Source: Apostichopus japonicus (taxonomy: Eukaryota > Echinodermata > Holothuroidea > Aspidochirotida > Stichopodidae). Taken from it: a DNA stretch of 64,000 bases. Of this stretch, positions 24,432 to 32,913 are shown one piece after another; within the stretch, counting starts at the first letter, position 1, and every line of letters starts with the position of its first letter. The stretch is taken from positions 18,367,678 through 18,431,677 of the forward strand of contig NC_092579.1 in NCBI RefSeq assembly GCF_037975245.1. The letters run 5' to 3'. The notes below the pieces were generated by a model. The model made no database searches and was not told where the DNA came from. It saw only the letters and a program-made list of their open reading frames with translations. The translations under genes were made by a program, and so were the position numbers.

Positions 24432-25321
24432 TCATTTTTGATCAGGGTCTCTTTGCCAGAAGAAGACAATTTCTACTAACGGAAGGTCCCCATCTCTATT
24501 ATGTGGATCCAGAGAATATGGTACTGAAAGGGGAGATCCCATGGTCACGGCAGCTCAGAGTTGAAGCCAAAAACTTTAAAACATACTTTGTGCACACAGT
24601 GAGTAGAAAGATGATATTTTATGCCAGTTTTAAAGCGGAAATTCAATGAAGCTTTTGTAGATCATATCTTTGTGTAACGATGTACAGATTATGTGAGAGA
24701 CATATTTCGGGGGGTTTATTCGGTTAATTGTTTGATACTTTATGACCCCCTTCCCGTCACAGTGCAATAACTAATCTTATGAATATCATATCGATGATAT
24801 GATTTTATCTGGGGTCCCGTTGGAAAATGCTATGTAAGATGGACAAATTGCTACTACCATAGACAACAGCAAAGATGTGTAGCTGGTCGTGTGCACTGAA
24901 CCGTACCATTTTGAATATTCTATTTTGGAACTGTTGCAAAATTAAATCATAATTGCTGCACAAAATGTAAACACAACATTACCCCCATGATATCCAACTT
25001 CGTTTTCCAAATGTAATGTCTTAGCATATCTTGAAATTAAACAGAAACAAAGGGGGACGGGGGGGGGGGGACTTATTTGGCCATTAATGCACCCGTGACC
25101 TGTTTGAATACCGCAACAAATCCAAATAACCAATCAAGAATGTAGAAGAATGTTAGGTTTTAATCCACACATGCTAAATGATGCATCTTTTTCTTTTTCA
25201 TTTGCAGCCTAACCGAACCTACTACTTGATCGACCCAGAAGGCAATGCAAATGTCTGGTGTACGGCAATCGAAGAGATGTACAGGTATACATACCAAGAG
25301 CAAAGAGAAAGTCAGCAATAA
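5165..25321 (+). CDS. PDPK1: 3-phosphoinositide-dependent protein kinase 1 (11 exons, first exon missing)
   Basis: Ser/Thr kinase of the AGC group that phosphorylates the activation loop of AKT, S6K, SGK and PKC; its PH domain binds PtdIns(3,4,5)P3 at the membrane. Joining 5165-5521, 9164-9206, 10895-11032, 14210-14354, 17534-17631, 20350-20425, 21631-21796, 22556-22726, 23118-23348, 24446-24598 and 25208-25321 gives 1,692 nt: 563 residues and a TAA. Human PDPK1 has 556. Numbering from the first visible codon: Gly-loop GEGSYSEV 113-120, catalytic Lys135, HRDLKPEN 227-234, DFG 247-249, activation-loop Ser265 (human Ser241), SADLWALG from 286, PH domain from about 458 to the end. The spacing HRD-Asp to DFG-Asp to Ser is 18 and 18, as in human. 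All key residues are present, so an active kinase is expected. The start codon is not established: an in-frame ATG exists at 5312, and the exon opens to an upstream acceptor in phase 0. Confidence 0.96.
5522..9163 (+). other. PDPK1 intron (3,642 nt, U2-type)
   Basis: GTAAGTGAG donor and CTCTGTTGCAG acceptor after a long T/C tract. No coding or RNA gene is seen inside. It is notable for many TACTGTACAGTA-like palindromes (for example 7311-7322 and 8330-8390), an AT-rich imperfect repeat at 8035-8115, a (GGCT)n patch near 7128-7141, and short (AAT)n and GA runs near 7650-7700. Confidence 0.8.
9164..9206 (+). CDS. PDPK1: PDPK1 exon b: 43-nt exon, beta2-beta3 of the N-lobe
   Basis: A very short exon flanked by CTGTTGCAG and GTAAGTAC. 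It encodes [14 protein letters not shown] and the first base of the next Ile, linking the Gly-loop to the catalytic Lys. Phase 0 in and phase 1 out match the neighbours exactly, and the residues align with human VVLARELATSREYA. Confidence 0.93.
9207..10894 (+). other. PDPK1 intron (1,688 nt, U2-type)
   Basis: GTAAGTAC donor and CCTTTCAG acceptor. About a third of it is the minisatellite at 9931-10471. A G-rich patch at 10655-10790 contains a repeated GGCCAACAGGAAAAGGGG. No gene is seen. Confidence 0.8.
9931..10471 (+). repeat. Minisatellite, about 30-31 bp unit, about 17 copies
   Basis: Tandem degenerate units of the form CATAAGTACAACCCCTGATT followed by AGGTTATTCC. Copies differ by point changes and small indels, including a truncated unit near 10360-10385. 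It lies wholly inside a PDPK1 intron. Confidence 0.9.
10895..11032 (+). CDS. PDPK1: PDPK1 exon c: catalytic Lys, alphaC helix, up to the hinge
   Basis: Entered after CCCTTTCAG. It encodes [12 protein letters not shown], with the ATP-anchoring Lys at 10897-10899, then [18 protein letters not shown] (alphaC and PIF-pocket region) and TFQDSEKL. The exon ends one base into a Tyr codon at CTAT|GTATCCTTTT. The donor is U12-type, and conservation of EKL-Y-FGL across the junction fixes it. Confidence 0.95.
11033..14209 (+). other. PDPK1 intron with U12-type splice signals (3,177 nt)
   Basis: The donor is GTATCCTTTT, a perfect match to the minor-spliceosome GT-AG consensus RTATCCTTT. Seventeen bases before the acceptor AG lies TTCCTTTACT (14185-14194), one change from the U12 branch-site consensus TTCCTTAAC. 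The acceptor is TTTCCCAG at 14209. The intron contains no recognised gene; G-rich runs lie at 11655-11680, 12240-12265 and 13920-13945. Confidence 0.85.
14210..14354 (+). CDS. PDPK1: PDPK1 exon d: hinge to HRD motif
   Basis: Begins after TTTTTCCCAG and completes the Tyr codon opened in exon c. It encodes [30 protein letters not shown] and [12 protein letters not shown], then two bases of the Arg of HRD. Leaves in phase 2 at CACAG|GTAAGA. The residues align without gaps to the human hinge and alphaD-alphaE region. Confidence 0.96.
15358..15482 (+). repeat. Imperfect tandem repeat, about 32 bp unit, four copies
   Basis: Four diverged units of the form CAAGTACGATNACGTGAACA followed by CTTGTTAA. 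Unit length is about 31-33 bp. Intronic. Confidence 0.6.
16121..16310. repeat. Cluster of TACGTA palindromes with inverted repeats
   Basis: Dense TACGTA/ACGTACGT hexamers and octamers interleaved with TAATAATACTACGTA. The same blocks recur in both orientations (for example GTACGTAATAATACTACGTA and, later, ATACTACGTATG / TACGTAGTATCA), so the single strand could fold into alternative hairpins. Confidence 0.6.
16332..16490 (+). repeat. Imperfect direct duplication, about 80-100 bp
   Basis: ATTTGACCATGTCCTCTCTA plus the next ten bases recurs 81 bp later (16334 and 16415). The following AGTATTCCTAATGTT also recurs, with a short insertion in the second copy. Confidence 0.75.
17534..17631 (+). CDS. 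PDPK1: PDPK1 exon e: catalytic loop and DFG motif
   Basis: Entered after CTGTTTTGCAG. It completes Arg, then gives [16 protein letters not shown] and [12 protein letters not shown], ending in NAKE plus one base at GAAG|GTAAAATT. It carries the catalytic Asp (17535-17537) and the Mg-binding Asp of DFG. Confidence 0.97.
17781..17848 (+). repeat. G-rich 12-bp minisatellite (GGGGTGGGGAGA)n
   Basis: Between five and six near-perfect copies of GGGGTGGGGAGA, each supplying two G4 runs on the sense strand, 150 nt downstream of the exon e donor. The tract can in principle form G-quadruplexes in the pre-mRNA. Confidence 0.85.
19921..20128 (+). repeat. 49-bp tandem repeat, four copies plus a partial
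   Basis: Units begin near 19922, 19971, 20020, 20069 and 20118, an exact 49-bp spacing. Each contains AGAGATGTGTAGGTTTGGTG and AATAGAACAGCAATATGTAC with a few changes. Confidence 0.88.
20350..20425 (+). CDS. PDPK1: PDPK1 exon f: activation loop
   Basis: Entered after ACCCCACAG. It encodes [20 protein letters not shown] and KSVSK. The Ser codon at 20361-20363 corresponds to human Ser241, the autophosphorylation site required for activity. Leaves in phase 2 at AAAAG|GTCAGT. Confidence 0.97.
20426..21630 (+). other. PDPK1 intron (1,205 nt, U2-type)
   Basis: GTCAGTTA donor and CTTTCTACAG acceptor. No repeat or gene stands out. Confidence 0.8.
21631..21796 (+). CDS. PDPK1: PDPK1 exon g: alphaF-alphaG of the C-lobe
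   Basis: Entered after TTTCTACAG. It encodes [20 protein letters not shown], then [15 protein letters not shown] and [11 protein letters not shown]. The DxWALG and PPF motifs are intact. Leaves in phase 0 at CTCCTG|GTAAGG. Confidence 0.97.
21797..22555 (+). other. PDPK1 intron (759 nt), mostly minisatellite
   Basis: GTAAGGTT donor and CTATTTCAG acceptor. Roughly three quarters of its length is the 17-bp minisatellite at 21905-22470. Confidence 0.85.
21905..22470 (+). repeat. 17-bp minisatellite with a nested 177-bp duplication
   Basis: Degenerate units of the form AAGTAGGAGACTGTATC, about thirty copies, some shortened. A block starting AAGTAGGATGCTATATCAAG recurs at 22081 and 22258, so a 177-bp segment of the array has itself been duplicated almost without change. 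Confidence 0.88.
22556..22726 (+). CDS. PDPK1: PDPK1 exon h: end of the kinase domain and linker
   Basis: Entered after CTATTTCAG. It encodes [26 protein letters not shown] (the conserved HPFF end of the C-lobe) and the start of the linker to the PH domain. Phase 0 in and out; donor AAT|GTAAGT. Confidence 0.95.
22727..23117 (+). other. PDPK1 intron (391 nt, U2-type)
   Basis: GTAAGTAA donor and GGCTGATGCAG acceptor. Nothing else is seen in it. Confidence 0.8.
23118..23348 (+). CDS. PDPK1: PDPK1 exon i: acidic linker and start of the PH domain
   Basis: Entered after CTGATGCAG. The first part ([16 protein letters not shown]) resembles the Asp-rich human linker. The middle ([15 protein letters not shown]) is highly charged and probably helical. 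The end ([15 protein letters not shown], then DKRK) is the first strand of the PH domain. Donor AAG|GTAAGA, phase 0. Confidence 0.95.
23349..24445 (+). other. PDPK1 intron (1,097 nt, U2-type)
   Basis: GTAAGACT donor and TTTTTGATCAG acceptor. Its last 200 nt are a LINE-like tail with a (TTTA)n run that ends only about 12 nt before the acceptor. Confidence 0.8.
24240..24433 (+). repeat. Probable LINE 3' end with AAATAAATAAAC and (TTTA)n tail
   Basis: Sequence such as AAAGTGCTTGAGTAATTC and GTAAAGAGCTATATAAATAA, followed by an AAAT/TTTA tetranucleotide run (24388-24433). This is the layout of CR1/L2-type 3' ends in invertebrates. Only the 3' UTR portion is present. The family name is inference. 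Confidence 0.45.
24446..24598 (+). CDS. PDPK1: PDPK1 exon j: PH domain core
   Basis: Entered after TTTTGATCAG. It encodes [20 protein letters not shown], then VLKGEIPWS and [12 protein letters not shown]. The Arg/Lys-rich GLFARRR and KGEIPWS strands, which line the phosphoinositide pocket, are conserved. Donor ACA|GTGAGT, phase 0. Confidence 0.96.
24599..25207 (+). other. PDPK1 intron (609 nt, U2-type)
   Basis: GTGAGTAG donor and CATTTGCAG acceptor. A G-run at 25056-25070 is the only feature noted. Confidence 0.8.
25208..25321 (+). CDS. PDPK1: PDPK1 exon k: C-terminal helix of the PH domain, stop
   Basis: Entered after TTTTTGCAG. It encodes [20 protein letters not shown] and [17 protein letters not shown], then TAA at 25319-25321. 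The last helix lines up with human IQEVWRQRYQSH, and the end falls a few residues short of the human C-terminus. An internal ACAG|GTATAC at about 25281-25290 could act as a weak alternative donor, but the conserved helix runs through it. Confidence 0.94.
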   Translation, partial: PNRTYYLIDPEGNANVWCTAIEEMYRYTYQEQRESQQ

Positions 25322-28300
25322 AGACAGTATCCAGAGACTTCTCTCTCCTTCGTCTCAAAAAGTCCTCAGCCAAGCTGGTCAAAGCCAAACTTTATATGAT
25401 CGACCCCTCTCGCAAGCTCTACTCTCAGCAGACTATAAAGGAATCCATGTATGAATTAATCATTCATTGACTGTCAATCTATGAACATTCATGATTGACT
25501 GTAAGGGAGGACCGAGGCTTTTACCTGTCGTCACCCTGTTTAAAACATTCGACCCTGGCAGAGTGATGTGTCTGATGGGAGAGGTGATCAGAATGCAAAT
25601 TTGGCAGATGCCGCCAGAAAAAGCAGAATCGAGAGTTTATTTCTTCGTCGGAAAGGACAACTTAAAGTTGTATACAGTACACGTATGAAGGTCAACCGTG
25701 CAACCTTGGGAGATCTTTTTCTCCAGTAGGGATGCCCGAAGACAACTTAAATTGGTATATAAAATGTTCAGCTGTAAAAACTTTGTTCCATGCAACTTGA
25801 GATGCATGACAATGCTAAAGGAATGTCATCAACACTTCCTCTAAAAACATGTTCTGTAGAGATGTGGTAATATCATCGGTATATTCAAGGTTTGTCACTT
25901 ACCTGCCAGTTATTATTGGAGTTTACAAACATTTAGCCTAAGAAGGGGGAAGCAAGTATTGATGGGGGGGGGGGGTAGTGGGAGAGGTGGGGGAGGAGGG
26001 CTGATGTACTCTTGTACTGTTGACTCATGGGGATTATTTGTCACATTTGTAGCCTTCATGTGTGCCCCTTACTTTGTTAAAGTTAGGGGACTTTGCAAAG
26101 AATTTTATTTGAGAAAATTGATACAACTTGAAACCATGATGAGCAAATATTGAGATTTGCTCTGAACAGCACTAGAAAGTGTGTGAAATGGCAGTTTGAA
26201 GTACCTCACAGTAAAAGGACTGCGATGTTTCAAACTTTAGACTGTCAGTCTTAGAGACATTTCTATATTCCAGACAAATTCCTCTATGAAGACTGCTGAT
26301 TGATCCGATCACAATATGAGGCAGTCTAAGAACCTTTAGTAAATATGTACAAGTAGCGAACCGTTTGAAAGTTTGCGGAAAATACGGAAACAAGCTTTAT
26401 CCAAACGTCTTGCACATTAAAACTTACTGTAGGGTCTGTACAAAGGGTATGTGACTTGAGGGTGGCCTGCAAGGTATGTTTATCCCAGAAACAACTTTAA
26501 GTGCTCACATTTTAAAGCTTTATTGCCCCACTGGTGGGAAATGGCAATTAGTTGCATCGCACAACAAATAATTACATACGTTTTGAGACGACTAATTTAC
26601 AAGCATCTCGTGAGATTTCTGTGAAGTATCGGCTATTCTTGTGTGCCATTCTCACTATAGTAACACTCACAGTGCACATTTGGTACTCAGTGAGTGAATA
26701 CTTTGTTCCTCGGGTGGATGGGGAGGGGAGTGGGAGGGGAGGGGCAGGTTAAGATTTTGTTTCATTGGTTACAATTATCTTTCCTTTATACATAGAAATA
26801 GGTGAACAGCAAAGGAGACATAGGGGAACCACACTAGGTCAGTCTAGCATCATCCTGGATGTAGTTCTGGTCTCTACAAAGTTGTTTACATATATGCATA
26901 TATTAAAAGATCGGCAAAGTGTGAAGGTGTATTGTTGTAGTATAATCATTTTGTGATAGTGAACTGCCTTTTAATTTTCATTGCCAATCTTAGCAACAAT
27001 CACACTTGTACCACAGTCAGCCTCATTGGAGGGGTACATTGGCTGGCGGGGTTTTGTGATATGAATTAAAAAAGCTCAGAAACAGTAGACTTGGTTGTTG
27101 CTTTGTTTAACATAGTTTAACTTAGTTACTCCTCCAAGCAAAATTTAAACACCACTTTGAACATTTTTTCTTCTTCAAGAGAGCAACATTTTTTTTTTTT
27201 TTTTTTTTGAGGTTGGGGGGGGCCCAAAAGAAATTGGAAACTCTAGTGTGGTTTTCTTGAAGGACAGTCAAGGTTTTTGACCAGTAAATTCCAAACTCAT
27301 ATTCGAAATGTTGTTCTTGAAAATGGCAGATTCCAGCCGAAATTTCCATCTTTGCTTTACTGTCTGGACAATGTATAGAGAAGTTGGTACTGGTAGTCTA
27401 AAAGGAGCACAAACAGATTCCTGAAACACAATTAGCCTTGTGAATATCTCATAGAGTTATGGTTCTACCACTATTGTTTGACATTTCTTCAAGGTTACAA
27501 AAAAATTAGGCGGTGGACAGTTATCATCAGTGATCGGTATATTTGTGATATGAGGGGGTTTTAATGAATAACCTTCTTCACATTTCTCAGGCCACACTGC
27601 CTATTGCTCAAACAGTCTCTTTTTTACAAGATAGATAAAAACCAGCTGTTGGTTTTGTTATAAACAAACCTCTTGCTTATGATTGGATTGTTGCCTTAGT
27701 TTGATAGCTCTCAGATACTAATGATAGCATCATGACCCAACAAATGCCGCTTGGAATTACTGCGAAGATGAACCTATCTCGGCCAAAAATGTTTGGTTGC
27801 CCCAAGTAGATCGATATAAAACACAGGTGTAAGAATATCATTTAAGAAGAATTTAATTTAATTGTGATCCATCCTTGATTTGATTTTAAGACTTTTCATT
27901 CATTTTTTTTTTTGGTTTTAACTTGTAAAACAGTTTTGTTAATTTTGGAAGCTTAGTTTATAATTGTTCACTCCTGATATTTAAAAGGAATTTCTTATGT
28001 CAATTCAGAAGTTCAAGCAGTTTGAAGTTAGCATGTCATTCAAAGGTTCAAGCTGTTTGAAGTTAGCATCCTTTAGAGATTGGAAGCACCCAACTATTAT
28101 TATTATTATAATTATGATTACCGTTTCTTCATTATGTTTGATGTATTCAAATTACAAATTTAGAGAGTAATGATGTCCAGAAGTGCGTCTCCTTCGGGCG
28201 TACACTCTCTTCAAATTTCCACGATTTTGAGGAATCTTTAACTTTAACTGTCTATTTTTTTCTCCCAGTTTCAAGAGGGAACCCTTTGGATGTTCAATCC

Positions 28301-29030
28301 GTGTTTTTTTTTTTTTTTTTTTTCCTTTGAAAAATGTTGATTTTGTCGGGAATTTTTTTTTCTCCTTTTCTTCTTTAAACGACAATGGACGAAAGGATAG
28401 CGTTTTAATTATTAAGGGATGGAACTTAAGTTATCAGTTCAGTACGTTGTATAGAGCAATTGCTAGATGCCAAAAAAGAAAATATTAAAACTCTCAGTAG
28501 GTAACTTGATATTAGTTTGATATTAGACAAAACCATAAACCAATCGTGTGTTTCTTACTTAGGTTGTGGTGTGGTATTGGACCATTCTGGGTTTTATCAA
28601 TTGATGTAGCTGTTTTGCTGCAGTTTCGTATAAACACATTCAATATATATATATATATAAATACATATACTACGTTCGATGTGGTTGGACAGGATTTATT
28701 AAAAAAGAAGCAGGCTTATTATTAAATATATTGATGTTACAAATATTCATAGCTTAGACGAATAGGCATCATTCAAAATATTACCGATATCTTGAGGTCT
28801 CGACGATCAGTTCCAGAAGCAAAAGTATCGGCCATTTTAAAACATCATCAAATTTATTGGTCCACGGGATTCAATGCTTTCTACAAGGACGGGATTAAAA
28901 TAGGTACCGCAGCCCACTGTAGGCAATCACTCGTTATAAGTCAGGAAATATTAAAAAAAATTGTAAAAATGAATTCTCTGTGCCATCCATCATATTCAGA
29001 ATGAAGCAGGAATTAGATCCCAATGTGCAA
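25322..29030. other. PDPK1 3' UTR and flanking non-coding DNA
   Basis: No gene is recognised. The first 150 nt after the stop look compositionally coding-like in a different frame (see findings), but no homology is recognised. Mononucleotide runs lie at 25963-25975 (G), 27190-27208 (T) and 28303-28323 (T), with a short (TA)n near 28645. The 3' UTR end cannot be placed; an AATAAA occurs as far down as 29949. Confidence 0.6.
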
Positions 29031-29470
29031 GTAGGAAGGTACCCATGTATCTGGTTTGGAGGTAGGAAGGTACACATTTAAATACATATTGAAGTAGGAA
29101 GTATTGAAGTAGGAAGATATTGAAGTAGGAAGGTACCAATGTACCTGGTATTGATATAGGAAGGTACCCATGTACCTGGTATTGAAGTAAGAAGGTACCC
29201 ATATATTCGGTTTGGAGGTAGGAAGGTACCCATGTATCTGGTATGGAGGTAGGAAGGTACCCATGTACCTGGTATCAAAGTAGGAAGGTACCCATGTACC
29301 TGGTATTAAAGTGGGAAGGTACCCATGTACCTGTTATTGAAGTAGGAAGGTACCCATGTACCTGGTATCAAAGTAGGAAGGTACCCATGTATCTGGTTTC
29401 AAAGTAGGAAGGTACCCATGTATCTGGTATGGAGGTAGGAAGGTACCCATGTATCTGGTATTAAAAGTGG
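29031..29470 (+). repeat. 31-bp minisatellite, about 14 copies
   Basis: Units of GTAGGAAGGTACCCATGTAC followed by CTGGTATCAAA (31 bp) with point changes and two shortened units near 29090-29125. The core GGTACCCATGTACC is nearly palindromic. Minus-strand ORFs through the array encode a VPSYL-type repeat and are artefacts of it. Confidence 0.9.
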
Positions 29471-30835
29471 GAAGCTCTTCACATGATCAATTTTGAAGCA
29501 GGGAGAACCCAAGTTATCTGTTTTGGATTCAGGAATTATATCCCAATGTGATTGGTATTTGTAGCACAGAGATTCCCATGTGATCGTTATGAAACAGGAA
29601 CATAAAGGTTTAATTAATTTGATAATAAAGAAGAAATGTCCCCTCCCCCCCACCCATCCTTCCCCCGTCTGATCATGATTGAAGCAGTCAGGTTACCATG
29701 TGACCGGTTTTGTAGGAGGAGAGATTGATTTAGATCAATCCCTCTTTCAGAATCTTTGTTTTTTTTTTCATTTGACGATGATGTTGTAATAGTTCAAATG
29801 TTACTATAACAGAAAGAAGACAAAAAAATAGAAAAGAAAAGAGATGTGCATTAATATTGATAGTTACTACTCATGGTGGTATTAGCTTGGTTTTGAGTTT
29901 CAAGTTTTTAAATCATTTGAAAACAAACTATAAAAATGAGTGATTTATAATAAAAACTTGGAAGGTAAATGATGAGAAAGTGTGACTTGCAAACAATAGT
30001 TGTATTGTATAGTTTGTAGTCAGTGTATTTATGCTCTCTGTGGTCTGTATGATTTCATGAAATAATGAAAATTTAAAAAAAAAAAAGTGTAAATGTTTTC
30101 TGTTTTTCAGAGATTAACTATCGTATGAATATAATTCTTCATGTATTTGCTATTTGTGACATTTTCAGAAGCCTGAATAGAATTATCTTTGATCAAGTCA
30201 AATGATTTCTTGTATCTTCTTCTTGGTTTTTTGTTTTTTTTTGTCCTTGCGTTTTTTTAAAGAATTTCTGAGCATTGCTCAAAATGGGATCACATTGATC
30301 CAATTAAGGCAATTTTTTGTATGTTTATGCACCGTATGTGTTTGTACCGTAAGTTTAGAGAGTAATTGACCTCATTAATATTCATGAGTGGGTGAGGCTG
30401 ATTTGGAAATCGTCAAAAACAGCTTGTAAACACGATATCTTAACAACCACAAGTTGAAATCAGTGCTCTTCTGATTAACTTGAAATTGCTAGCATGGTTG
30501 GAAGCTGATAGTTTGTACAACATAATTCACAAAATGAAGGTAAATTTAGGTCTTTGGAACGGTTTCTGTCAATTCAATTAAAACACTAGTCTTCGCATAA
30601 CTTGGACATCACAAAAAGGCAGAACAAGTTACACTAATTGATGGGGACATTTTGAAGCTTAATAGTATATGTCCCCATAATTCAGCGGTCCGATAACTTG
30701 TTTGCTCACAGTCCAGGATCTATCTTAAAGATTGGACCACCCACCCCCAGCCCCCCCCCCCCCCACACACGGAAATCAATGCTCAGATTTTCTGCTCAGA
30801 TTTTCAAAGCTAATTTTGGTTAATGGACTACCCAC
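29471..30835. other. Non-coding stretch
   Basis: AT-rich, no gene seen. It contains an AATAAA at 29949-29954, an A-run at 30075-30086, and a CCCCACCC-type tract at 30737-30768. Confidence 0.6.
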
Positions 30836-31069
30836 CGAAAAGGAGTGTTATGCACGCCGGTGCCTTCCAATCATAAGGTCCCCGGTTCGAGTCACTCCAA
30901 GATTAATATATGTCGTCCAGTTAAAGAGTTGTTGACAATTGACAATTCATAATCATGGACGTTAAATATGAATGTAAGAGACTGACTTCGGTCAGCTTTC
31001 GGCTTTGATAAGCCAATGAGGCTTCTTTGCGAATTCCTGCTTGCAGGAGGATCTAAAATACAATACATG
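30836..31069 (+). mobile_element. tRNA-derived SINE, copy 1 (A box lost)
   Basis: A pol III B box, GGTTCGAGTCA, lies at 30884-30894. The 3' body (GACAATTCATAATCATGGAC, then TGTAAGAGACTGACTTCGG, GATAAGCCAATGAGGC and CTGCTTGCAGGAG) ends in ATCTAAAATACAATACAT. The same body recurs in the split copy at 34325-37603. Compared with that copy, about 15 bp covering the A box (AACTCAGTGGTTAACG) are missing, so this copy should not be transcribed from its own promoter. Confidence 0.8.
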
Positions 31070-32203
31070 TAAGTTACTTATATATATATATTTATTTATT
31101 TATATATATGTTGAAATATGGAATATATAAAAACCTATTTTCATAATATAATATGGAGAAATGGAGACTTCAAATCAGGTGCCCGGTTTTGGACACCACC
31201 CTTCAGACTCCAATAAACATGGAAGTTATGGTCGAAATGCTTTGTCTATTTTACTGACAGCAGAAAGTATTCAACTACCCTAAAATGGAACAAAGCAACA
31301 CACTTCTAAAAGTTCTGGAAGTTTTACTTGCTTCTCCCTCGTTCTCTCTCTCTTCACAACGCAGAGCAAGCAAAAATTGATCACACACATACGGCATTGT
31401 AGTCGAGCGCCCTCAATCAGGATCGCTTTGCTTTTCACTACACCTATACAAGAATACGGTTAATCAATGCGTAAGCCTAAGTTTGTTACATTTAATTAGC
31501 TTTACAAGTATCGTGTTTCCAACTTCTGTTAAAATATAAAGACAAACCAAATCAACTGACAAGCAGAATGATGACTCTGGAAGTTGTAAACAAAAGTTAA
31601 ATTATAAGAGCGAAGGATTATATTTTTGCAAAGATGTATGAACGTTTGCATTTCACTTGTTCTTTTTCTTTCCTTCGTTACGAATCAAAATTTAGATTCG
31701 AAAGTTTCTTAAGTGGTATTTAAAAGATTTAGCGTAATTAGCTTCTCCGAACAACAAATTTATAGGTCTAAATTTCAGAAGCGTTTACAATTTATTTTCT
31801 TATGATGTCACAAAACTGTAACCATTACATACCGGTATCATAATATTCACATCTCTCTATACGTAACCACACGGATAAAACGTGTTACATATTGAGGAGT
31901 TTACGTAGCGCACACATCTGCCTTTATATTGTAAAAGACCCTGTAGGATATTTTCTGTGCTTGGGATGTAAATAGTAGTTAATCCCTCAGCAATTACTGT
32001 ATAATTACAGTAGGATTAGTCTAAAATTGTTAGGAAATCGTGTGTTATGTGTCATCCTTTAAAGCAGTACCCACCCCCCCCCCCCGGCATGGATAAAATA
32101 TTGATTACAACATTGCAGCCTAAAGACAAGGGAAGAAAAGATTAAGAAAGAGGAGAAGAAGAAGAAGGAGAGAAAACATAATTTTCATGCAACCAGGGAT
32201 ATA
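31070..32203. other. Non-coding stretch
   Basis: No gene is seen. There is a short (TA)n/TTTA patch at 31080-31108 and a C13 run at 32072-32084. Confidence 0.6.
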
Positions 32204-32913
32204 TTGACCGAATAGAAAAGCTTCAAAAAACGGTGCAGCCCGAATAATACTAGATGCTACTTATGATGAAAGGTCCAGCGACCTTTTTCAAAGACTTGGA
32301 TGGCATACTTTCAATGAACGTCTTAATATGAAAAGGCTGGTTATGGTATATAAATCACTCCACGGACTTGCCCCGTCTTACATGAAAGAAATGTTTGAGT
32401 ATACTCATGATGTACATACATATGGCCTACGTTCAACTACATCATCTGGGCTCTTTCTAACTGGGGGAAAAACGGAATTCCACAGGAAAAGATTCCCCCC
32501 ACATTGCTGCAAAACAATGGAACGCACTACCAAATGAAATAAAAAATGCAAACAGCTTAAGTAGTTTTAAAAGATTAGTTCAACGTTTTATCAAGAAATG
32601 ACATGTTTTATTGCTCTCCTCGTTTTATTCGAAAGTTTTAGATCAGTAATTGTGTGTTTTTGTTTCTACTGATTTTATACACATTGTATAATTTTAATAT
32701 TAATAATATTCTTATTTCATTTTGATCGTAGTTTAAGAATCTTACTCGCTTTTACTCATTCATAATTTCATATTTCATTTAGCATTTTTAATTTGCAACA
32801 TTTACTTAATTGATATTTATTTATTTTTGTATTGTACGAGGGCCTCGTGGAAGATTAGCTTCGGCTAAACCAGTTACCCTCTCAATATAAAGTTTAATAA
32901 ATAAATAAATGAA
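32204..32913 (+). mobile_element. 5'-truncated CR1/L2-like LINE (end of ORF2 and 3' tail)
   Basis: The conceptual translation from 32235 gives the region C-terminal to the reverse transcriptase of CR1/L2/Jockey-type elements: AARIILDATYDERSSDLF, then LVMVYKSLHGLAPSYM and YGLRSTTSSGLF. After the C6 run near 32496 the frame shifts, and the motifs KQWNALPNEIKNANS and FKRLVQRFIK follow to a TGA at 32599. The element ends with GGCCTCGTGGAAGATTAG, AATATAAAGTTTAATAAA and a TAAA tetranucleotide tail (32895-32913). Frameshifts before 32235 and near 32500, plus the missing 5' part, make it a dead copy. Confidence 0.88.

Noticed and set aside
29013-29278. Minus-strand ORFs with VPSYL-type repeats
   Set aside because: Product of the 31-bp minisatellite read in three frames, no independent support.
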